NCBI GenBank assembly: GCA_903889965.1
Contig: CAISZM010000009.1
Coordinates: forward strand, 1 to 46,455
Length of the DNA: 46,455 bases
Source of the DNA: an uncultured Elusimicrobia bacterium
GTDB lineage: Bacteria > Elusimicrobiota > Elusimicrobia > Elusimicrobiales > UBA9959
Direction: 5' to 3'
Every line of letters begins with the position of its first letter. Within the stretch, counting starts at the first letter, position 1. This document shows positions 41,644 to 46,455 of the stretch, one piece after another. A program made the translations under genes and the position numbers. The notes beneath the pieces are model-generated. The model did not search any database and was not told where the DNA came from. It saw nothing but the letters and a program-made list of their open reading frames with translations.

Positions 41644-41649
41644 ATTATA
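41644..41649 (-). promoter_or_regulatory. TATAAT box 6 bases before the GT2 start (leaderless type)
   Basis: On the minus strand TATAAT is followed by exactly 6 bases and the ATG at 41637; no Shine-Dalgarno. Confidence 0.55.
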
Positions 41650-41743
41650 CAAAACAAGCCGCCGGCCCGGGCTTCCCCGGCTTGCCCCAAGGACCTACCT
41701 AAGCCGGGGACTTTTAACCCTGTATATTCATTTTATCAGCGGT

Positions 41744-41749
41744 TATAAT
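41744..41749 (+). promoter_or_regulatory. TATAAT box 6 bases before the amidase start (leaderless type)
   Basis: TATAAT is followed by exactly 6 bases and the ATG at 41756; no Shine-Dalgarno. It is divergent from the GT2 box about 100 bases away. Confidence 0.55.
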
Positions 41750-41755
41750 TTACCT

Positions 41756-42892
41756 ATGGTTTCCCCGGCAATTAAAACCGCCCTGGCGGCGCTGCTGCTT
41801 GCGGGCGCTTTTTCCTCCGTAAAGGCCCTTGAAATGGAAGACGGCCTGGTCTTCGGCACTCTGCCGTACCCGATAGAGATAAAACTGCCGGGAGGCCGCA
41901 AGCCCGGCGCCGTGCTTTTTGAGAGCCCCTCCAGCGAACCGACCGCTTTTGACTACGACACCGTGCTTATACAGGGCGAAATGCCCGCCCCCGCGATATC
42001 GATACGCCTGGAGACCGAAACCCGCGGCACTTTGTCGGGAGGCCAGGTTTACAAACAAGCGGCTTTCCACCGCGCCCCCGGGGGCCGCTTCTGGATGAAG
42101 TACAGCCTCCCCGGCACCCGGAGCGCGCTCCGGCTGGTCGTCACGAACCAGGATCTGAAAGAGGATTCCTCCCTGACCATTTATTCCACGGAATTCCTGC
42201 GCGCGGATTCCATGCGCGAGGAACGCGAACCCGCTGCGGCGGACACCGGCGTATCGCGGGAACCGCTTTACCTGCCGGCGGACGCCCCCTTTAACGCGGT
42301 AAGGCGGGCGCAGTGGAACGCGGCCCCCCCTAAGGAGCCGTATTCTCCGCACACCCCTTTCTATTTCACGCTCCACCACACCCAGGGCCATTATCCCAAA
42401 AACCTGGAGGAAGCTTCGGCCGAGATGCGGTTCATTCAGGACTACCACCAGAACGCCAAGGGCTGGATAGATATCGGCTACCATTTCCTTATAGACCCGA
42501 TGGGGGACATTTTCGAGGGGCGCCCTATAGGGGCGGTAGGCGCGCACGTCAAGGGCCGCAACACCGGCAATATCGGCATATCGATAATGGGAAATTACCA
42601 GCCGCCGGTGTCGGACACTTTTACCGGTTCAGCTTTAAGTTCTTTCGTGGCCCTGGGCCGCTACCTCAAAGACACCTATTCGGTCGACGTCAGCAGTTTT
42701 TACGCCCACAGGGACATCGGTCCCACGGACTGCCCGGGCAGCGACTTGTACGCGAGGAAGGAACTCCTGCGCAGCCTCATATTCGACCCGCAGACGCGGG
42801 GAATTCCGGCTGATCCGGCTTCCGCCCCGCCACTTACCCCGGCCCAGAGCCTCAGCCTGGAAAAGCTGATGCGCTACCTTTCCGGTAAATAG
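41756..42892 (+). CDS. Exported N-acetylmuramoyl-L-alanine amidase (Amidase_2 / PGRP fold)
   Basis: The 378-residue protein has a signal peptide (MVSPAIKTALAALLLAGAFSSVKA). An N-terminal beta-rich part of about 170 residues is of unknown role. The Amidase_2 domain starts near residue 185, with zinc ligands His in FTLHHTQGHYP and His plus Cys in FYAHRDIGPTDCPGSDLY (about 320-337); WIDIGYHFLIDPMGDIFEGRP follows the first ligand. It cleaves the bond between muramic acid and L-Ala in peptidoglycan. A strong two-way terminator follows. Confidence 0.92.
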   Translation: MVSPAIKTALAALLLAGAFSSVKALEMEDGLVFGTLPYPIEIKLPGGRKPGAVLFESPSSEPTAFDYDTVLIQGEMPAPAISIRLETETRGTLSGGQVYKQAAFHRAPGGRFWMKYSLPGTRSALRLVVTNQDLKEDSSLTIYSTEFLRADSMREEREPAAADTGVSREPLYLPADAPFNAVRRAQWNAAPPKEPYSPHTPFYFTLHHTQGHYPKNLEEASAEMRFIQDYHQNAKGWIDIGYHFLIDPMGDIFEGRPIGAVGAHVKGRNTGNIGISIMGNYQPPVSDTFTGSALSSFVALGRYLKDTYSVDVSSFYAHRDIGPTDCPGSDLYARKELLRSLIFDPQTRGIPADPASAPPLTPAQSLSLEKLMRYLSGK

Positions 42893-42901
42893 CCCCCAAA
42901 G

Positions 42902-42929
42902 CGAAAAAACGCCCGGGGGCGTTTTTTCG
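42902..42929. terminator. Bidirectional rho-independent terminator
   Basis: The stem GAAAAAACGCCC/GGGCGTTTTTTC lies between the convergent amidase and lysA genes and has A and T runs on each side. Confidence 0.92.
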
Positions 42930-42951
42930 GTCGCGGACAGCGCGTCCTCGT

Positions 42952-44172
42952 TCAGAGAACTTCTAAGGCCACCAGATCTTTATAGTTTTCCCGGCGGCGT
43001 ATCAGCCGCCAGGAGGACGGACCCGTTATCAGCGCCTCGGCGGCGCGCGGCCGGGAATTATACTGCGAGCTCATGGAAAAACCGTAGGCCCCGGCCGAGT
43101 AAACTACCAGCAGCCTGCCGCCGGCCGGCTCCCGCAGGACCACGTCCTGCGCCAGGAAATCCCCGCTCTCGCAGACCGGTCCTACTATGTCGTAAACGTT
43201 TTTTTCCCCGCCGCCGGTTCCCACCAGCGCCACCGGGTGCCTGGCCCCGTAGAGAGCGGGCCGTATCAGGTCGTTCATAGCCGCGTCGACGATCAGGAAA
43301 TTTTTGCGCCCCCCGCGCTTGCGGTATAGAACGCTTGTGAGCAGCGCTCCAGAGGGAGCGGCGATGGAACGGCCGGGCTCCACAATGATCTTCAGGCCCG
43401 CGCCCTTAAAAGCCCCTCCTACGGCCGCGGCCAGCGCGGAGGGGTCCGCCATTTCGGCGCCTTCCCTTACACCCCAGCCGCCTCCCACGTCGGCGTAATT
43501 AAGATTTACCCCGCGCGAAGCCAGTTTCAACAGGAAAGCCGCGAGACGCCCGGCCGCCAGCGCGTAAGGGGCGGAGGAATGCACCTGCGAGCCTATATGG
43601 AACTGCGCCCCCACCGGCCTTAAGTGTTTCGATCCCGCCGCGTACATGTAGATCTTTTCCGCTTCGGTGAAAGGCACGCCGAACTTGCTGTCCAGCCTGC
43701 CTGTGCTTATGAACTTGTGGGTGTGCGGGTCCACGTCGGGATTTATACGCAGCGAGAACGGCGCCGGTTTTTTCAGCCTGGCGGCGGCGCGCTCCAGCTC
43801 CAGCACCTCCTCGAAAGACTCCGCGTTTATGAGCAGGATGCCGGCCGCCAGGGCATATTCAAGTTCCGCCGCGGTCTTGCCCACCCCGGAAAATATTATT
43901 TTATCGGGGGCGAAGCCGGCGCGGAGCGCGCGGTAAAGTTCCCCCCCGCTCACCACGTCCGCCCCTAAGCCCTCTCCGGCCGCCAGGGCGCACAGCGCGC
44001 CGCTGGAGTTGGCCTTCATTGCGTAGCAGAAAAGCGGGTCCAGGGAACGGAAGGCCTTTTTATAGGCGGCTATCTGCTTCAGGAATACCGGCGCGGAATA
44101 GACGTAGACAGGCGTGCCGGCGCTGGCGGCTATTTTCTCCAGAAGCTGATGTTTGAAGTATTTTCCCAGCAT
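42952..44172 (-). CDS. lysA: Diaminopimelate decarboxylase
   Basis: The 406-residue PLP enzyme makes L-lysine from meso-diaminopimelate. The PLP Lys is K53 in FCYAMKANSSG. The barrel shows VDPHTHKFISTGRLDSKFGVP, QFHIGSQVHS, VGGGWGV and VEPGRSIAAPSGALL, and the active-site Cys is in GPVCESGDFLA. The C-terminal AGAYGFSMSSQYNSRPR completes the family pattern. The MxGK-start is short, with no ribosome site; a TATCAT box lies 6 bases upstream. It is read alone, towards the amidase. Confidence 0.95.
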   Translation of the reverse strand: MLGKYFKHQLLEKIAASAGTPVYVYSAPVFLKQIAAYKKAFRSLDPLFCYAMKANSSGALCALAAGEGLGADVVSGGELYRALRAGFAPDKIIFSGVGKTAAELEYALAAGILLINAESFEEVLELERAAARLKKPAPFSLRINPDVDPHTHKFISTGRLDSKFGVPFTEAEKIYMYAAGSKHLRPVGAQFHIGSQVHSSAPYALAAGRLAAFLLKLASRGVNLNYADVGGGWGVREGAEMADPSALAAAVGGAFKGAGLKIIVEPGRSIAAPSGALLTSVLYRKRGGRKNFLIVDAAMNDLIRPALYGARHPVALVGTGGGEKNVYDIVGPVCESGDFLAQDVVLREPAGGRLLVVYSAGAYGFSMSSQYNSRPRAAEALITGPSSWRLIRRRENYKDLVALEVL

Positions 44173-44178
44173 AGGCTT

Positions 44179-44184
44179 ATGATA
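44179..44184 (-). promoter_or_regulatory. TATCAT box 6 bases before lysA (leaderless type)
   Basis: On the minus strand TATCAT is followed by exactly 6 bases and the ATG at 44172; no Shine-Dalgarno. Confidence 0.5.
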
Positions 44185-44224
44185 TAAAAAAACATTACGG
44201 GTTTATATCGGTTTATCCACAGCA

Positions 44225-44402
44225 TGTCCGCCTGGGTGATGGAACGCAAAACACGGGGTCGGTCACACCGTGACCGCGCCTCCCCACTCGGCCTCCGCGC
44301 TTACGCAAGCGTCGAGCGAAAGCGGTGTCCGTGGTAAACCTTTGGTAGCCCAGTCCACCCCGTGAGGGTTTTGCTAACCCATCAACCCAGGCGGACTGGA
44401 CA
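44225..44402 (-). repeat. Third inverted-repeat element, shares a 40-bp core with copy 1
   Basis: The termini are GTCCGCCTGGGTGATGG (44226-44242) and its near-perfect complement with one extra base (44379-44396), so the ends differ from those of copies 1 and 2. Inner hairpins: GGTCAC/GTGACC (44260-44274) and CTTACGCAAG. The segment 44322-44361, read on the minus strand, matches copy 1 (143-182) at about 35 of 40 positions. Both are followed by a hairpin and a GCGCGG block. It lies between lysA and the tRNA-Leu terminator. Confidence 0.72.
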
Positions 44403-44403
44403 T

Positions 44404-44432
44404 AAAAAAAGCGGGGGTTTCCCCCCCGCTTT
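44404..44432 (-). terminator. Terminator after tRNA-Leu
   Basis: On the minus strand the stem AGCGGGGG/CCCCCGCT with a short GGAAA loop is followed by a T run, about 15 bases past the tRNA 3' end. Confidence 0.88.
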
Positions 44433-44446
44433 AGCGTTTTTAAATT

Positions 44447-44528
44447 TGCGCGGGGGGGGACTTGAACCCCCAAGCCGTTAGGCACACGCCCCTCAAACGT
44501 GCGTGTCTACCAGTTCCACCACCCGCGC
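44447..44528 (-). tRNA. tRNA-Leu (anticodon GAG)
   Basis: An 82-base class II tRNA. The acceptor pairs GCGCGGG with CCCGCGC. The D arm is TGGTGGAACTGGTAGACA. The anticodon stem CACGT/GCGTG encloses TTGAGGG with GAG. A variable arm GCCTAACGGC follows, and the T arm contains GGTTCAAGTCC. CCA is not encoded, unlike the tRNA-Ala in the same window. A TAGAAT box about 75 bases upstream (near 44600) may be its promoter. Confidence 0.96.
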
Positions 44529-44689
44529 GCGAATCGGTTTTAAGACGGGACTAAACGCCCGCCGTAAACGCTTAAACTGCCGTTAAAAGAACCGTAGATA
44601 TTCTACCAAATTTAATAAGAATTGCATAAACAGCGTACCTGCCGGTTTTAACAAGAACGGCTTTCTGTGACAATACCCCGGAGCGGCAC

Positions 44690-45904
44690 TTATTTTTGGT
44701 CCATATGGCAGCGTATGCAAGTGACCATGCCCTTGTAAGAGCCTGTTTGGGCAGGTATGGCGACCGTATTGCCGTTCCCGGAAAGGTAATAGACACCGTT
44801 GCCGGAATATATGCAGTCCCGGGTGCTGCTGTGCGCGAACTCCATCTTGTAACCGCCCTGAATGAATATTTCCCACTGAACCCTATCCGGTATCCGCGAC
44901 GGCCCGCCTGTCTCAACGTAAGTCCCGTGCTCAGGCATGTAAGATAACGGGGTAGCCTTGTATCCGGTCACTTGTTTGCCGATGATATTATCGTCGCCGA
45001 ATTTATCAGCGAACAGCTGCGCCGCTCCCGGAAGGGCGCGTTCCGCCGGTTTTCGCCAATTCCCGTCCGCGAACATGCCGTCATCGAACTGGAATACGTG
45101 CTTTCCGCCGGCGGTGATCCAGCACATCAGATTACCCCGGCCTGTATGGTTATTGTTCTTGGCGGGAACCAGATTGACGCAGGCCCTTACTATTTTTTTA
45201 TCATCCTGGGCGGCCGGCGGAACACGGATATTCGGATCGCTTTCACCCGCTGCAGGACCTTCGGAAACGTCCGCATCCCCGGCGTTCCCCCCCGGCATGG
45301 AGCCGGGGCCACCCGACTGAGCGCCCGAGAGGCCGCCGCCCGAAGCGGAAGAATTTTCCGTGCCCGCCAGGAAGCCTCCTTTGGCGAGGTGCCGCCGGAA
45401 GCCGGCAGCGGAGGATTTGGAGGCCAATGCCGCGCTTTGCCGGCCTAGGCCGTTAGGGGCTTTGCCGGCGGGCGTTCCCCGGGATTTACCGGGAAGACCA
45501 GTGCCTGCATATCCCGGGGCTGACACCGGGCCCGCCGCACCGGGAGACAGTGTGCCGGGAGCATCGTTGGAGCCGGCGGAACCCTGTACGCCCTCCGCTT
45601 CCGAAATACGCGTGGCATTTCCCTGTTTTGCGGCGCCATCTTCTGCCGAGTCCTTCCGTTCGGAACCGCTGGGCAGTGCGTTGGCCTCGACCGAGAGGGC
45701 GCCTTCGTACAGCTCGGGGGCGACATGTTCCGGCTCGCCGAATTTTGGGATTACCGCCTTTGCCGTGTATTGACCCAATGGTCCGCTCATGGCGCCAAGC
45801 GTGTCGCCAGACCCCTTTTTTGCTGCCAGCATGAACACCGGGATGGAGATCATTACACAAAGCGGTGTAACAGCAACCCACATCTTCCAGTTATTTTTTG
45901 CCAT
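44690..45904 (-). CDS. Membrane-anchored or exported protein with a long disordered linker and a C-terminal CxxCH
   Basis: The 404-residue protein begins with a hydrophobic helix at residues 8-27 (anchor or uncleaved signal). Residues 60-225 are low-complexity Gly/Ala/Ser/Pro, probably disordered. A folded C-terminal domain (about 235-400) has four other Cys residues or so (ACVNL, MCWIT, DCIY) and ends with MVTCIRCHMDQK, a CxxCH heme-attachment motif 8 residues from the end. I do not recognise the family. If exported, it could be a monoheme c-type cytochrome or a Zn-ribbon-like protein. It is the last gene before the tandem array. Confidence 0.7.
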   Translation of the reverse strand: MAKNNWKMWVAVTPLCVMISIPVFMLAAKKGSGDTLGAMSGPLGQYTAKAVIPKFGEPEHVAPELYEGALSVEANALPSGSERKDSAEDGAAKQGNATRISEAEGVQGSAGSNDAPGTLSPGAAGPVSAPGYAGTGLPGKSRGTPAGKAPNGLGRQSAALASKSSAAGFRRHLAKGGFLAGTENSSASGGGLSGAQSGGPGSMPGGNAGDADVSEGPAAGESDPNIRVPPAAQDDKKIVRACVNLVPAKNNNHTGRGNLMCWITAGGKHVFQFDDGMFADGNWRKPAERALPGAAQLFADKFGDDNIIGKQVTGYKATPLSYMPEHGTYVETGGPSRIPDRVQWEIFIQGGYKMEFAHSSTRDCIYSGNGVYYLSGNGNTVAIPAQTGSYKGMVTCIRCHMDQK

Positions 45905-46269
45905 AACATTGTTCCCGCCTTAAAATAACCCGTCCGCCTTGCATTTGGGATGTTTTCAGAAAGTATTCGGCCTTAAGTTGATGCTAAATATTTGCCCGCA
46001 TATCCAACAGAGTTGAACGGACGAATCCAGCCGGGCTCGATGTGCAGACACCGATTTTACGGACCAAAGTGAACTTGCGGATAGGGAAACGATATCAAAA
46101 AGCGGTTGGCTGTTCAAGGTGGTAAAATCGCAGTATCGCTATGATGTCCGCCGCAGCCGACTCCGGCAGCCAGGTCGAATCCACCTCACAAGGCCATCCG
46201 ATGCACATAGTGCTTAATATGGGCGTCCGGCCGCTGACGGCGCCATAGGCCATCGGCACACCAGAGGTA
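45905..46269. other. Intergenic stretch without a recognisable gene
   Basis: About 365 bases with no convincing coding frame, RNA gene or terminator. A 70-codon minus-strand frame at 46095-46304 runs into the tandem array and has no ribosome site, so I do not call it. Confidence 0.5.
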
Positions 46270-46285
46270 GATACGCATAGCGCCT
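46270..46285 (-). repeat. 16-bp block shared with repeat copies 1 and 2
   Basis: Read on the minus strand, AGGCGCTATGCGTATC is identical to 108-123 in copy 1 and 12461-12476 in copy 2. It directly precedes the tandem array. A chance 16-base match in 46 kb is very unlikely. Confidence 0.7.
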
Positions 46286-46287
46286 GA

Positions 46288-46455
46288 GTGGAGCGAAGCG
46301 ACACAACTCAGTGAACGGTGGAGCGAAGCGACACAACTCAGTGAACGGTGGAGCGAAGCGACACAAGTTAGTGAACAGTGGAGCGAAGCGACACAATTCA
46401 GTGAACGGTGGAGCGAAGCGACACAATTCAGTGAACGGTGGAGCGAAGCGACACA
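46288..46455 (+). repeat. 30-bp direct tandem repeat array, running off the window
   Basis: Five full units (46288-46317, -46347, -46377, -46407, -46437) and 18 bases of a sixth. Each begins GTGGAGCGAAGCGACACAA and ends in CAGTGAACG with 1-3 changes, mostly in the middle (ACTC, GTTA, ATTC). There are no spacers, so it is not a CRISPR. Each unit contains GCGAAGC, a sequence known to form a very stable DNA mini-hairpin. The array continues beyond the window edge. Confidence 0.92.

Noticed and set aside
46288-46455. CRISPR array
   Set aside because: Units are directly adjacent with no spacers and there are no cas genes.

Overview
The window is about 46 kb of GC-rich (roughly 60%), densely coding bacterial chromosome. 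It contains no plasmid, phage or transposase genes. The gene set points to an uncultured diderm anaerobe: GT9 heptosyltransferase-type enzyme, periplasmic amidase, SpoIID-like protein, group 3b [NiFe] hydrogenase, GH57 glycogen enzymes with DUF4912, and a DUF3417-type glucan phosphorylase. Elusimicrobiota is my best guess from this combination, but that is an inference; no rRNA or phylogenetic marker here fixes it.

Layout, left to right. 0-9.7 kb: a 246-bp inverted-repeat element, an RluE-type pseudouridine synthase, a beta-hydroxyacid dehydrogenase, an MFS carrier, an L-cysteine desulfidase-like protein, then two convergent glucan blocks (a GH57-DUF3536 gene broken by a 1-base slip, facing GH57 branching enzyme plus DUF4912). 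9.8-12.6 kb: a secreted double-PLD protein, a secreted ComEC-like metallo-beta-lactamase protein with no standard start codon, and the second copy of the repeat. 12.6-15.3 kb: btuF-btuC-btuD behind a cobalamin riboswitch. 15.3-17.8 kb: an orphan histidine kinase, and hypA overlapping a MinD/Mrp-type ATPase. 17.9-20.6 kb: an ECF sigma / membrane anti-sigma candidate / CpaB-like operon, then a secreted protein behind a strong promoter and a leader of four tandem hairpins. 20.7-27 kb: YbaB, an amino-acid permease, a hydrogenase maturation protease and the hydBGDA group 3b hydrogenase. 27.3-29.7 kb: sixA, spoIID-like and uppP. 29.7-35.8 kb: a second orphan kinase, an AI-2E-family protein, a Cas4-like nuclease, rsmD, a receiver-MBL fusion, DUF3467 and a cold-shock protein. 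35.9-46.5 kb: glucan phosphorylase, tRNA-Ala, three glycosyltransferases, an amidase, lysA, a third repeat element, tRNA-Leu, a secreted CxxCH protein and a 30-bp tandem array running off the end.

How the parts connect. Branching enzyme, DUF4912, the GH57-DUF3536 protein and the phosphorylase form a glycogen/glucan storage set. HypA, the MinD-type ATPase and the C-terminal protease would mature the NAD(P)-linked hydrogenase; hypCDEF are not in the window. UppP, the SpoIID-like protein, the amidase, LysA and the glycosyltransferases belong to envelope and peptidoglycan work.

Two signals stand out beyond the genes. Nine genes have a TANNNT box exactly 6 or 7 bases before the start codon and no Shine-Dalgarno, which suggests widespread leaderless transcription. 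Four intergenic sites carry pieces of one mosaic repeat family, whose modules (a 40-bp core, a 16-bp block and terminal inverted repeats) are present or absent independently.
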